From the NCBI GenBank assembly GCA_946222475.1, contig CAMIBU010000004.1, positions 1 through 19,567 on the forward strand: a DNA stretch of 19,567 nt, read 5' to 3'. The notes beneath the pieces are model-generated. The model worked only from the letters and a program-made list of their open reading frames with translations, was not told the origin of the DNA and ran no database searches. Positions within the stretch are counted from its first letter, which is position 1. Each line of letters opens with the position of its first letter. The stretch is from an uncultured Pseudonocardia sp. GTDB lineage: Bacteria; Actinomycetota; Actinomycetes; Mycobacteriales; Pseudonocardiaceae. Position numbers and translations under genes: made by a program. Positions 8,345 to 16,363 of the stretch are shown here, one piece after another.

Positions 8345-8619
8345 CGGGTCACCTCTTTCGGGTCGCCGACGCGGTAGACGCGCTCGAAGCGGTAGGTGGC
8401 GGTGTCGCGGACGGCGTTGAACCAGCGGCGGCAGCCGTGGCTGTGGTTCCACCGCTCGGCGAAGCGGCCCTTGGTGTTGTCGCGGAAGAAGACGTAGTGC
8501 GCCCACTGCTCGTCGGTGAGCACGGCTGGGTCGGCCGGGTAGGCGACGTGGGCCTGCCCGCCGTAGGAGAACTCGACCTCCTCGCGGGGGCCGCAGTACG
8601 GGCATGCGATGAGCTGCAC
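8341..8619 (-). CDS. soxD: Sarcosine oxidase delta subunit
   Basis: The 92-residue protein is normal length for SoxD. It has the zinc ligands known from the heterotetrameric enzyme: Cys6 and Cys9 in CPYCG, and His59 and Cys63 in NHSHGC. The delta subunit binds structural zinc and packs against alpha in the cytoplasmic SoxBDAG complex. Start is GTG at 8617-8619 with GGGGA about 8 nt upstream; the frame is open further upstream but the homologous N-terminus begins at this residue. It lies 17 nt after the soxB stop, and its TGA overlaps the soxA GTG by 4 bp, so the operon is tightly coupled. Confidence 0.92.
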   Translation of the reverse strand: MQLIACPYCGPREEVEFSYGGQAHVAYPADPAVLTDEQWAHYVFFRDNTKGRFAERWNHSHGCRRWFNAVRDTATYRFERVYRVGDPKEVTR

Positions 8620-8636
8620 GGAAAAGGTCCCCTTAC

Positions 8637-9869
8637 TCAGTGGGCCACGGCGGCGGCGCCGTGCTCGTCGACGAGCGCGCCGGTGACGAAGCGGTCGAGG
8701 GCGAACGGCGCCACGTACGGGTGCGGCTCGCCGCGGGCGATCGTGTCGGCGAGGCACCAGCCGATCCCCGGCGTGGCCTTGAAGCCGCCGGTGCCCCAGC
8801 CGCAGTTGAGGATCAGGTTCTCGTAGGGGGTCCGGCCGACGATCGGCGACGCGTCCGGGCTGACGTCGACGATCCCGCCCCAGCTCCGGAGCAGGTGTGC
8901 CCGGGCGAACACCGGGAACAGCTCCACCGCGGCGGCCATCTGGCGCTCGATGATGTGGAACGCGCCGCGCCGGCCGTAGCCGTTGTAGGAGTCGACGCCG
9001 GCCCCCATGACCAGCTCCCCCTTGTGGGCCTGCGAGACGTACACGTGCACCGCGTTCGACATGACGACCGTCGGGTGCACGGGCTCCAGCAGCTCGGACA
9101 CCAGTGCCTGCAGCGGGTGGCTCTGCACCGGCACGCGGATACCGAGCATGTCGGTCAGCACCGTGGTGTGCCCGGCGGCGCAGAGGACGACCTGGCCGGC
9201 GGCGATGTCGCCGCGGGTGGTGCGCACCCCGGTGACCCGGTCGCCGTCGGTGGTGAAGCCGGTGACCTCGCAGTCCTGGACCAGGTCGACGCCGGCCTCG
9301 CTCGCACGCCGGGCGAAGCCCCAGGCGACCCAGTCGTGCTTCGCGATGCCCGCGCGCGGCTGGTAGGTGGCGCCGAGCACGGGGTAGCGGATGTCGGCCG
9401 AGGTGTTGACGATCGGGCAGATCTTGCGAACCTCGTCCGCGTCGACCCACTCGGCGTCGACCCCGTTGAGCTTGTTGGCCTCCACCCGCCGCACGCTGTC
9501 GCGGACGTCCTGCAGCGTGTGCGCCAGGTTCAGCACGCCGCGCTGGCTGAACATGATCGGGTAACCGAGGTCGTCCTCGAGGCCCTCCCAGAGCTTGAGG
9601 GAGTGCTCGTAGATCGCCGCGCTCTCGTCCCAGAGGTAGTTGGAGCGGATCAGCGTGGTGTTGCGGGCCATGTTCCCGCCGGCCAGCCACCCCTTCTCGA
9701 GCACCGCGACATCCGTGATGCCGTGGTTCTTGGCGAGGTAGTGCGCGGTGGCCAGGCCGTGCCCGCCACCGCCGATGATCACGACGTCGTAGGAGCGCTT
9801 CGGCTCCGGGTTGCGCCAGAGGAAGTCGGGGTGCTCGGGCAGGTCGGCGCCGGGAGTGCGGGGGGTCAT
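8637..9869 (-). CDS. soxB: Sarcosine oxidase beta subunit (FAD/FMN flavoprotein)
   Basis: The 410-residue protein is normal length for SoxB. It has an N-terminal FAD-binding motif [17 protein letters not shown] (about 29-45), and the family's segment [18 protein letters not shown], in which His178 aligns with the histidine that carries covalent FMN in characterised heterotetrameric sarcosine oxidases (established for the family; alignment by eye). The beta subunit holds the sarcosine oxidation site. The ATG at 9867-9869 overlaps the stop of the truncated glyA by 4 bp (ATGA), which fixes the start and implies translational coupling. The frame is open upstream over glyA but that part is not SoxB-like. 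Confidence 0.93.
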   Translation of the reverse strand: MTPRTPGADLPEHPDFLWRNPEPKRSYDVVIIGGGGHGLATAHYLAKNHGITDVAVLEKGWLAGGNMARNTTLIRSNYLWDESAAIYEHSLKLWEGLEDDLGYPIMFSQRGVLNLAHTLQDVRDSVRRVEANKLNGVDAEWVDADEVRKICPIVNTSADIRYPVLGATYQPRAGIAKHDWVAWGFARRASEAGVDLVQDCEVTGFTTDGDRVTGVRTTRGDIAAGQVVLCAAGHTTVLTDMLGIRVPVQSHPLQALVSELLEPVHPTVVMSNAVHVYVSQAHKGELVMGAGVDSYNGYGRRGAFHIIERQMAAAVELFPVFARAHLLRSWGGIVDVSPDASPIVGRTPYENLILNCGWGTGGFKATPGIGWCLADTIARGEPHPYVAPFALDRFVTGALVDEHGAAAVAH

Positions 9870-10360
9870 CGCGCGGTCTCCGGGGTCGGGCGGAGCGGGT
9901 GGCGCTCGGCCGGCGCCGTGACGCGCGGCCGCAGCCGGGTGAGGTGGCCGCCGTGGGCCAGGTCGAGGCCCAGGATCGTGTCGCCGGGCTGCAGCAGGGC
10001 CGCCCTCACCGCCGCGTTGGCCTGGGCACCGGAGTGCGGCTGCACGGTGGCGTACTCGGCGCCGAACAACGCCTTCAGCCGGTCGATCGCCAACTGCTCG
10101 ATCACGTCGACGTGCTCGCAGCCGCCGTAGTAGCGACGCCCGGGATAGCCCTCGGCGTACTTGTTGGTCAGCACCGAGCCCTGCGCCTGCATCACGGCCA
10201 CGGGCGCGCAGTTCTCGCTGGCGATCATCTCCAGCGTCGTCTGCTGGCGGTGGAGCTCGTCCGCGATCGCCGCCGCCACCTCGGGGTCGGCCTCGGTCAG
10301 GCCCCGGTGCAGGTCCCGGCCGGGTACGGGCGGCGCGTCCGGATCGGCGAGCGTGGACAT
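9866..10360 (-). CDS. glyA: Internally deleted serine hydroxymethyltransferase (catalytic core missing)
   Basis: The 164-residue product matches SHMT from about residue 35 to 141: [40 protein letters not shown] and [10 protein letters not shown]. It then jumps directly to [15 protein letters not shown], which resembles the extreme C-terminus of actinobacterial SHMT. Full SHMT is about 420 residues, so roughly 260-280 residues are gone, including the PLP lysine motif (TTTTHK) and most active-site residues. It cannot be an active SHMT. Its promoter element, its ribosome site (AGGAGA, 5 nt before the ATG at 10358-10360) and the ATGA overlap with soxB are intact, so translation of this short frame may still couple soxB. 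A complete frame extends to an ATG at 10411, but that start lies inside the operator. It could be a pseudogene, a coupling leader, or an assembly collapse. Confidence 0.8.
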   Translation of the reverse strand: MSTLADPDAPPVPGRDLHRGLTEADPEVAAAIADELHRQQTTLEMIASENCAPVAVMQAQGSVLTNKYAEGYPGRRYYGGCEHVDVIEQLAIDRLKALFGAEYATVQPHSGAQANAAVRAALLQPGDTILGLDLAHGGHLTRLRPRVTAPAERHPLRPTPETAR

Positions 10361-10394
10361 GCAGGTCTCCTCTGGCAGACAACGATGCACAGAT

Positions 10395-10412
10395 TGATAT
10401 ATCAGTTGCATG
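10395..10412 (-). promoter_or_regulatory. Shared operator-like element, copy 2 (glyA-sox operon)
   Basis: On the minus strand it reads CATGCAACTGATATATCA, 34 nt before the glyA start, in the same orientation to its gene as the sdaA and ABC-operon copies. The core TGATATATCA is a perfect palindrome. No good -35 box is visible upstream, so activation or an unusual promoter is possible. It would control glyA(truncated)-soxB-soxD-soxA/G. Confidence 0.75.
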
Positions 10413-10476
10413 TAACATAAATCCCGGAGTGCGGCGCGTCAAGTGCGCTGTGGTGCGGGGCACGGCCTGCCGTCGA

Positions 10477-11316
10477 TCAGCCGCCCGCTCGCGTGATGAC
10501 CTCGAGGATCGCGGGCGACCGGGGCCCGCGCCGCAGCGCCGCACCGATCTCGCCTGCCGCGCGGATCAGGTGGTCGACCGCGTGCCGCCCCCGCTGCCGG
10601 TCCAGGCGCTGGGTGGGACCGCCCACGGTGAGCACGCCGAGGAGCTCGTCGTCCTGTCCGTGGATCCCGGTGGAGATGCCGGACAGGCCGTCCTCCTCCT
10701 CGTCCCGGCTGATGGCGTACCGCTGTGTGCGGACGTGCCCGAGCTCCGTGCGCAACGCCTCGGCGGCGGTGATGGTCGACGGGGTGAACCGCGCGAGCGG
10801 CTCGGCGAGGAAGCGCTCGAGGCGCTCGTCGTCGTACGTGGCCAGGAGCACCTTGCCACTGGCGCTGGCGTGCAGCGGGAACCGCTGGCCGACCCACGAC
10901 TGCGGGCGCAGCTGGGCCGGTGCGTCGACCTGGGACACGACGTCCAGGCCGGCATCCGGCGCGACGACGCTGAGCGTCACGGTCTCCCGGACGGTGGCGA
11001 CCAGATCGCTGACGATCGGCCGCGCCACCTCGCGCAGGAGCAGCTGTTCGTCGGTGTTGCGGGCCAGGCGCAGCAGCTCCGGCCCCAGCAGCACGCGGTC
11101 GTCGCCGGGGACCCGCAGGAGGAAGCCCTCCTGCTCGAGCGTCTGGATCATCCGCAGCGCCGTCGCGCGCGGCAGCCCGGCCGCCCGGGCCAGCGACGAG
11201 ACGTTCGCGTTGCCGTCGTCGGCGGTGGCACGCAGGAGGGTGATCGCCTTCCGCACCGATTGATTGAGCTTGGCTCCCTCTGCCGACACCACGCCGCCAC
11301 CATAGCGAGCACTCAT
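10477..11316 (-). CDS. IclR-family transcriptional regulator
   Basis: The 279-residue protein has an N-terminal winged helix (about 15-80: [36 protein letters not shown]) and a C-terminal IclR effector domain (about 85-270: [31 protein letters not shown]). The ATG at 11314-11316 overlaps the stop of the upstream Rieske oxygenase gene by 4 bp (ATGA), so the regulator is translated with the enzyme; GTG codons nine and ten are weaker alternatives. This pairing suggests it controls the betaine monooxygenase and senses betaine or a related compound. The paired CCACT/AGTGG inverted repeats before gbcA and gbcB are its likely binding sites. Confidence 0.88.
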   Translation of the reverse strand: MSARYGGGVVSAEGAKLNQSVRKAITLLRATADDGNANVSSLARAAGLPRATALRMIQTLEQEGFLLRVPGDDRVLLGPELLRLARNTDEQLLLREVARPIVSDLVATVRETVTLSVVAPDAGLDVVSQVDAPAQLRPQSWVGQRFPLHASASGKVLLATYDDERLERFLAEPLARFTPSTITAAEALRTELGHVRTQRYAISRDEEEDGLSGISTGIHGQDDELLGVLTVGGPTQRLDRQRGRHAVDHLIRAAGEIGAALRRGPRSPAILEVITRAGG

Positions 11317-12587
11317 CGGGACAGGTGGGCCCTGACCCGGTTGATGTACCAGGTGACGAAGGCGTCGACGTCGCCCTCGACCTCCGAGTACGGGCCCGGC
11401 TCGTAGCCGGGGTCCTGCACACCGCGCTGGGCGCGCGCGACGAAGGCGCTGTCCTGGGTGTTGGTGGCGTTCCACACGTGGGTCAGCGTCGCGACGTCGT
11501 AGTCGACGCCCTCCTCGGCGTCCGCGCGGACCAGCCAGGTGGTGCGCAGGAAGGTCCGGTCCGGTTCGAGCGGCAGCACGGTGAACACCACCGCGTTGTC
11601 CGACAGCATGTGGAACCACGAGTTGGGCTGCATGTGCAGGTGGAAGTCGCCGAACGCGTCGTCCGCGATGGTGCCCAGCCGCTTGCGGCACACGGCCTCG
11701 CCGCCCTCGGTGTAGGACTTCCCGGCGCCGTCGAGCGGGGCGTGCGAGATCATGAACCCGGTCGGCCGGTCGTCGAGCTCCCGCATCCGCTCCATCGGGA
11801 AGCGCTGCCGCACGCACGAGGCCTGCAGCGCCGCCGTGGCCTTCTCGAAGCGGTCCCAGGTCCGGCGCAACCGGGGCGGGACGTCGTCGGCGGTGTAGCC
11901 GTGCAGCGGGAAGTAGGCGCTGAGCAGCTCCGGGTGCCCGTCGCAGTGGTAGCACTCCCGGTTGTTCTCCATCACGAGTTTCCAGTTGCCCTGCTCGATG
12001 ATGTCGACCTGGTGGGCGACCTTCGTGCGCCCCAGCTCGTAGGGGGCCAGGTAGGGCTCGATGCGCGCGGCGACGTCGTCGAAGTCGGCCGGGGGCTCGT
12101 CGGCCAGGCAGAGGAACACCAGACCGCCGACGTTGCGCACCTGCACCGGCTTGAGCCCGAATCGGCTGCGGTCGAAGGCGGCAGGCTGGTTCTCGGCGTG
12201 CAGCAGGCGCCCGTCGACGCCGTAGGTCCAGTGGTGGTACGGGCACACCAGATTGCCGACGCTGCCGCAGGCGTCGTCGAGGATCCGCGACCCGCGGTGG
12301 CGGCAGACGTTGTGGAAGGCCCGCACCTCCTCGTCGTCGTCCCGGACGATGATCACCGAGGTCGAGCCGACGTTCACGGTGACGTAGTCACCGGGCTCGG
12401 GCAGCTCCGCCTCGGCGGCCACGAACAGCCAGTGCTTCGTCCAGATCGCCTCCATGTCCAGGTCGAAGACGTCCTGACTCGAGTAGAAGGGCGCCTCCAG
12501 GCTGTACCCGGGGGTGCGTCGGGAGACGAGGGACGTCAGATCCGCGGGCAGGTCGGGGCGGGACGCCCGCACGAGCTGGATGGTCAT
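11313..12587 (-). CDS. gbcA: Rieske non-heme iron oxygenase, glycine betaine monooxygenase (GbcA-like)
   Basis: The 424-residue protein has a Rieske domain with ligands Cys95-x-His97 (CRHRGS) and Cys115-x2-His118 (CPYHHW), and a catalytic domain with the iron-binding segment NNRECYHCDGHPEL (His214, His218). That segment is typical of the quaternary-ammonium group: GbcA and stachydrine demethylase. GbcA N-demethylates glycine betaine to dimethylglycine, releasing formaldehyde, with electrons from GbcB. The ATG at 12585-12587 has GGGAG 7 nt upstream. A reductase of the right type is encoded nearby (14144-15322) under a matching promoter module. Proline betaine or carnitine-type substrates cannot be excluded, but the sarcosine and serine genes favour glycine betaine. 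Confidence 0.88.
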   Translation of the reverse strand: MTIQLVRASRPDLPADLTSLVSRRTPGYSLEAPFYSSQDVFDLDMEAIWTKHWLFVAAEAELPEPGDYVTVNVGSTSVIIVRDDDEEVRAFHNVCRHRGSRILDDACGSVGNLVCPYHHWTYGVDGRLLHAENQPAAFDRSRFGLKPVQVRNVGGLVFLCLADEPPADFDDVAARIEPYLAPYELGRTKVAHQVDIIEQGNWKLVMENNRECYHCDGHPELLSAYFPLHGYTADDVPPRLRRTWDRFEKATAALQASCVRQRFPMERMRELDDRPTGFMISHAPLDGAGKSYTEGGEAVCRKRLGTIADDAFGDFHLHMQPNSWFHMLSDNAVVFTVLPLEPDRTFLRTTWLVRADAEEGVDYDVATLTHVWNATNTQDSAFVARAQRGVQDPGYEPGPYSEVEGDVDAFVTWYINRVRAHLSR

Positions 12588-12630
12588 GGCGCGTCTCCCG
12601 AGGAATGAGCTGGACGTGGACAGGTAGTGC

Positions 12631-12666
12631 CCACTATGCAGTGGGGTCTATCCACTTAGTGAGTGG
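12631..12666 (-). promoter_or_regulatory. Promoter/operator module upstream of gbcA (probable IclR site)
   Basis: On the minus strand a CACTAAGTGGATAGAC block is followed, after one base, by the inverted repeat CCACT-4 nt-AGTGG (12631-12644); a second inverted repeat CCACT-5 nt-AGTGG occupies 12652-12666. The module lies 43 nt before the gbcA start. The same block and a similar repeat occur before gbcB at 14033-14064 with the same block-to-end spacing. Binding by the IclR protein is inferred from gene pairing. Confidence 0.65.
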
Positions 12667-12707
12667 TACCACGGCCCCTCGAGCGGGTCAAGACGAGCCC
12701 CGCGCGG

Positions 12708-13976
12708 TCATGTGGACGCGAGGTGCTCGTCGTGCGGCGCATGGCTCAGGACCTCCACGCCCCCGCACGTCACGAGCACCTGCTCCTCGAGCTTGAGGCC
12801 CTCGTCGTCGCCCTCGACCCCGACGTAGGCCTCCACGCTGAAGACCATCCCGTCCTCGATCTCACCCGCGTGGTGATCGGCGAAGGCGATCACCGGGTAC
12901 TCGTCCCCCAGGCCGCTGCCGTGCGCGATGAACGGGTAGCGCTCCGCGTGGTACTCGGCGGGCAACCGGCGACTCAGCCGCTCACCGACCTCGTCGAAGG
13001 CGGCTCCCGGCCGCAGCTCGGCGATGATCTCCGCGAGGAATGCCTCGGCGTCGGCGTAGAGCCCGCGCTGGCGCGCGGACGGCGTCGTAGAGCCGACGAG
13101 GTAGGTGCGGGAGAGGTCGGCCAGGTACCCGGCAGGACCGATGAGGTCGGTGTCGAACGCCACCAGGTCGCCGGGTTCCATCGGGCGGTCGCTCGCCTCG
13201 TGGAACCAGGGGTTGGTCCGCGGGCCGGACGAGAGCAGGCGGCACTCGGAGAACTCGGCGCCCCGCGCGAACGCCCGCCCCAGCAGCAGACCCCACGCCT
13301 CGTTCTCGGTCATCCCCGGGCGCAGGGCGCGGTACAGGTTGGTGACGGCGGCGTCGGCGACCGCCAGCGACCGGCGGATCAGCTCGATCTCGTCGGCGCC
13401 CTTGACGGCCCGGGCCTGCTCGAGGGCCAGCTGCGCCGGCACGAGGTGCACCCCGGCCGCCTGCAGCGCCAGGAACCCGTACGCGTCGAGCCGGTCGACG
13501 CCGATGCGCTCCCCCGCGAGGCCGCGGTCGCGGAGCACGCCGACCACGTCCGCGGCGAACAGCGCGGCCCGGCTGCCGGCCTGCTCACCATGGCCGAAGA
13601 CCGCCCAGCTCGTCGCCGCCCGGATCTGCAGGTCGGGATGCGGCGATACGAGCTCGGGAGGCGCCGCGGCGTACTCCCACAGCACCGGCTCACCCTCGGC
13701 AGGCACCAGGAGGTAGCGGTCGATCGCGTGCATCGTCCACACCGGCATGGTCGAGGTGCCGGAGGCGTACCGGACGTTCGCCGGGTCGACCAGGAGCGCG
13801 GCGGCGATGTCGTGCCGACGCAGGGAGGCCCGCGTCCGGGCCAGCGCGTGCTCCACCGCCCCGCGGCTGAGCGGGGCGTCCACGTCGGGCCAGGTGCTGC
13901 GCGCGTCGATCGAGGCCGCCCGGGGCGGTCCCACCGGTTTCGGCCTGGCCGACCACCTGGTCGTCGTGCTGCTCAC
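12708..13976 (-). CDS. M24 (creatinase/aminopeptidase-fold) metalloenzyme, DddP-like subgroup
   Basis: The 422-residue protein has an N-terminal creatinase-like domain (NVRYASGTSTMPVWTMH, about 67-83) and a C-terminal pita-bread domain with all metal ligands: Asp275 and Asp277 in FDTDLIG, Asp287 in ADLSRTY, His352 in AHGSGLGDEYP, Glu382 in SVEAYVG and Glu397 in KLEEQVL. Segments such as SGPRTNPWFHEASDR resemble the DddP branch of M24, whose characterised members cleave dimethylsulfoniopropionate (DMSP), a sulfonium analogue of betaines. Many relatives are unassigned, so the reaction here is unknown. The GTG start has GGAG 6 nt upstream. It lies between gbcA and gbcB, and its intergenic region with gbcB carries the probable IclR module, so it may belong to the same response. 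Confidence 0.8.
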   Translation of the reverse strand: MSSTTTRWSARPKPVGPPRAASIDARSTWPDVDAPLSRGAVEHALARTRASLRRHDIAAALLVDPANVRYASGTSTMPVWTMHAIDRYLLVPAEGEPVLWEYAAAPPELVSPHPDLQIRAATSWAVFGHGEQAGSRAALFAADVVGVLRDRGLAGERIGVDRLDAYGFLALQAAGVHLVPAQLALEQARAVKGADEIELIRRSLAVADAAVTNLYRALRPGMTENEAWGLLLGRAFARGAEFSECRLLSSGPRTNPWFHEASDRPMEPGDLVAFDTDLIGPAGYLADLSRTYLVGSTTPSARQRGLYADAEAFLAEIIAELRPGAAFDEVGERLSRRLPAEYHAERYPFIAHGSGLGDEYPVIAFADHHAGEIEDGMVFSVEAYVGVEGDDEGLKLEEQVLVTCGGVEVLSHAPHDEHLAST

Positions 13977-14032
13977 GGTCTACTCCAGCCGCTCGACCTT
14001 GCCAGCAGGGAGCCCCGAACTTACGCTCATCC

Positions 14033-14064
14033 CCACTGAATGGATAGACGTGCCCACTCAGTGG
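14033..14064 (+). promoter_or_regulatory. Promoter/operator module upstream of gbcB (probable IclR site)
   Basis: CACTGAATGGATAGAC (starting at 14034) is followed by the perfect inverted repeat CCACT-C-AGTGG (14054-14064). The first block matches the gbcA module at 14 of 16 positions, and in both places AGTGG ends 15 nt after GATAGAC. It lies 79 nt before the gbcB start and about 56 nt before the divergent M24 start, so it could serve both. Confidence 0.65.
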
Positions 14065-14143
14065 TTACCAGGTCGTCAGCTCCGTGACGCACAGCGGCAA
14101 CACGAGCCGGCGGGCACGAGCAGACAAGTCGGAAGGCACAGCG

Positions 14144-15322
14144 ATGACGGTCCTGAACGCCCCCGTGGGGCTCGACGCCACCCCGGTACCCGGGTCTCCC
14201 CCGGCGCGGCCCCTGCTCCCGGACCACCCGTCCGGCCTGGCGGTGTGGGGCGACACCGACAGCGCGACGCTGGTCTGCCGCCAGGTCCAGGACATCACCC
14301 ACGACGTCCGGACCTTCCTCTTCGAGCCGGCCGAACCCGCGCTGTTCCGGCACGAGCCCGGCCAGTTCATCACCCTGGCACTGCAGATCGACGGCCGCGC
14401 AGTGCGCCGCTGCTACACGATCTCCACGCCGCCGACCCGTCCCCACCTGCTCGGCATCACCGTCAAGCGCCAGCCCGGCGGCCTCGTCTCGAACTGGCTG
14501 CACGACACGATGACCCCCGGGAAGCACGTCTCCGCCGAGGGTCCCTTCGGCGTCTTCACGATCACCCGCCACGGGTCGTCGAAGTACCTCTTCCTGTCCG
14601 GGGGCAGCGGGATCACCCCGGTCATGTCCATGACCCGAACCCTGTACGACCTCGGCTCGGACGCCGACGTGCTGTTCGTGCACAGCGCCCGTACCCCGGC
14701 CGACATCATCTTCCGTCGCGAACTCGAGACCATCGCGAGCACCGTGCCCACCGTGCGCGTCGTGCCCGTGTGCGAGCGGGACGCACCCCACGAACCCTGG
14801 AGCGGCCTGCGCGGCTTCCTGAGCATCGAGATGCTGCGCCTGCTGGCGCCCGACCTCGACGAGCGCGTCGTCTTCTGCTGCGGGCCCGCGCCGTACATGG
14901 CCGCCGTCCGCCGGATGCTCGGCGAGGCCGGCTTCGACATGGCGAACTACCACGAGGAGTCGTTCTCGTTCGAGGACCTCACGATGAAGGAGTTCTCCGC
15001 GGCCGCGACGACCGACGCCCCCGCGGACGGGAGCGGGCCGGACGCCGCACCCGCGACGACGACCTACTCGGTCGAGTTCGTGCGCAGCGGCGTCACCTTC
15101 ACCTGCGCCGAGGACGAGAACGTGCTCGACGCCGCGTACGAGGCGGGGCTGGCCCCGCCGTCGTCGTGCGGTCAGGGCATGTGTGGCACCTGCAAGACGA
15201 CGATGCTGTCGGGCACCGTGGACATGCAGCACAACGGCGGCATCCGGCCCCGTGAGATCGCCGGCAACAAGGTCCTCATCTGCTGCTCGAAGCCGCTGAG
15301 CGACCTCACCATCGACGCCTGA
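14144..15322 (+). CDS. gbcB: Ferredoxin-NAD(P)H reductase component of the betaine monooxygenase (GbcB-like)
   Basis: The 392-residue protein has an FNR-type FAD domain (RCYT at 89-92 for the flavin), a NAD(P)-binding domain (GGSGITP at 153-159, CCGPAPYM later) and a C-terminal plant-type 2Fe-2S domain with Cys342, Cys347, Cys350 and Cys380 (CxxxxCxxC then C after 29). This FNR-ferredoxin order is that of GbcB and hybrid-cluster reductases; it moves electrons from NAD(P)H to the Rieske oxygenase. The ATG at 14144 has GGAAGG 7 nt upstream and is preferred over the in-frame ATG at 14084. It is divergent from the M24 gene and carries the same promoter module as gbcA, though gbcA is on the other strand about 1.5 kb away. 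Confidence 0.88.
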   Translation: MTVLNAPVGLDATPVPGSPPARPLLPDHPSGLAVWGDTDSATLVCRQVQDITHDVRTFLFEPAEPALFRHEPGQFITLALQIDGRAVRRCYTISTPPTRPHLLGITVKRQPGGLVSNWLHDTMTPGKHVSAEGPFGVFTITRHGSSKYLFLSGGSGITPVMSMTRTLYDLGSDADVLFVHSARTPADIIFRRELETIASTVPTVRVVPVCERDAPHEPWSGLRGFLSIEMLRLLAPDLDERVVFCCGPAPYMAAVRRMLGEAGFDMANYHEESFSFEDLTMKEFSAAATTDAPADGSGPDAAPATTTYSVEFVRSGVTFTCAEDENVLDAAYEAGLAPPSSCGQGMCGTCKTTMLSGTVDMQHNGGIRPREIAGNKVLICCSKPLSDLTIDA

Positions 15323-15326
15323 GCAC

Positions 15327-15467
15327 CTACCGGCGGGGATCCGACGACGGCGACCCGGCAACGATGCGGCCGTCGAACTGGGCGGCCTTGCCCTCGAGGA
15401 GCCCGGCGAGCAGCGACGTGCCGCGCCGGCGAGACGAACGGGGCATCTTCGAGGACTCCTTGTTCAT
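15327..15467 (-). CDS. Small coupled ORF at the end of the ABC operon, possible remnant of a binding-protein gene
   Basis: This 46-codon frame begins with an ATG that overlaps the permease stop by 4 bp (ATGA). A second in-frame ATG at 15444-15446 is preceded by AAGGAG at a 9-nt spacing and may be the real start (39 residues). From there the product opens MPRSSRRRGTSLLAGLL, a basic then hydrophobic stretch like the first half of a signal peptide, then turns polar (EGKAAQFDGRIVAGS) and stops at TAG, 4 bp from the gbcB stop. The usual third gene of OpuA-type operons encodes the substrate-binding protein, which is absent. I infer either a real small protein or a collapsed binding-protein gene; no homology is claimed. 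Confidence 0.45.
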   Translation of the reverse strand: MNKESSKMPRSSRRRGTSLLAGLLEGKAAQFDGRIVAGSPSSDPRR

Positions 15468-16363
15468 GATGCCGCCAGTGCAGCCTGATCGGCGGGCTGG
15501 TCGGTGGTGGCGGTGGCGGACCTGGGGGTCTTGGTACGGCGCCGTCGGGGCTTGGCGAACGCACTGGTGAGACGGTCGAGGTAGATGGCGAGGAACACCA
15601 CGGCGATGCCGCCCTCGAAGCCCGCACCCACGTCGAGGGTGCTGATCCCGCGCACGACCACCGCGCCCAGGCCGCCCGCGCCGACCAGCCCGGCGATCAC
15701 CACGCAGGACAGCGCCAGCATGAGGGTCTGGTTGACCCCGGCCATGATCGAGGGCAGCGCCAGCGGGAGCTGGACCTCGCGCAGCATCTGGCGGGGTTTG
15801 GCACCGAAGGCGATAGCGGCCTCGGTGACCTCCTTGTCGACGCTGCGGATGCCCAGCTCGGTGAGCCGGACCGCGGGCGGGATCGCGAAGACGAGCGTCG
15901 CGACGACGCCGGGGACGGCGCCGATGCCGAAGAAGAACACGGCCGGGATCAGGTAGACGAACACCGGCAGCGTCTGCATGAAGTCCAGGATCGGCCGGAC
16001 CACGTTGCTGACCCGCCGGCTGCGCGCGGCCCAGATGCCGACCGGTATCCCGATGGCGACGGCGATGACGGTGGCGACCAGGACGAGCGCGAGGGTCTGC
16101 ATGGCCTCGACCCACAGGCCCATCGCCAGGGTCAGCAGGAAAGCCAGCAGGGTGAACAGCGCGAACCCCCACTGGCGGGTCAGCAGCGCGAGCGCGACGA
16201 ACACGACGATGACGATGTAGGGGCTCGGGGCGGTCAGCACGGCCAGCACCCCGTCGAGCAGGAGCAGCATCACCGCCGAGATGGCGCTGAACAGGGGGCC
16301 GAAGTTCGCGGTGAGCCAGTCGACCAGTGCGCCGACCGGTGCGCCGATGTCGATCTCAGGCAT
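15464..16363 (-). CDS. Glycine betaine/proline-type ABC transporter permease (OpuAB/ProW-like)
   Basis: The 299-residue membrane protein has a long N-terminal part with membrane segments (about 25-80), a BPD permease core (about 90-275), and the EAA loop EAAIAFGAKPRQMLREVQLP (181-200), which contacts the ATPase. The pattern FMQTLPVFVYLIP is characteristic of ProW/OpuAB. It would form the channel for betaine-type compatible solutes. The ATG at 16361-16363 has AAGGAGG upstream and lies inside the end of the ATPase gene (8-bp overlap), so the two are one operon. The C-terminal tail is polar and Arg/Lys rich. Context suggests uptake for catabolism, with osmoprotection also possible. Confidence 0.9.
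   Translation of the reverse strand: MPEIDIGAPVGALVDWLTANFGPLFSAISAVMLLLLDGVLAVLTAPSPYIVIVVFVALALLTRQWGFALFTLLAFLLTLAMGLWVEAMQTLALVLVATVIAVAIGIPVGIWAARSRRVSNVVRPILDFMQTLPVFVYLIPAVFFFGIGAVPGVVATLVFAIPPAVRLTELGIRSVDKEVTEAAIAFGAKPRQMLREVQLPLALPSIMAGVNQTLMLALSCVVIAGLVGAGGLGAVVVRGISTLDVGAGFEGGIAVVFLAIYLDRLTSAFAKPRRRRTKTPRSATATTDQPADQAALAAS

Noticed and set aside
10361..10411. glyA start at the ATG at 10411
   Set aside because: It would lie inside the operator element and lacks a ribosome site; the ATG at 10360 has AGGAGA at good spacing and fits the SHMT N-terminus.
8620..10544. N-terminal extensions of soxD and soxB through upstream genes
   Set aside because: The frames are open by GC bias, but homology, ribosome sites and the 4-bp ATGA overlap fix the starts at 8619 and 9869.
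12663..14039. Plus-strand 458-codon frame opposite the M24 gene
   Set aside because: The composition is shadow-like and no motif is recognisable, while the minus strand has a complete M24 protein with all metal ligands.
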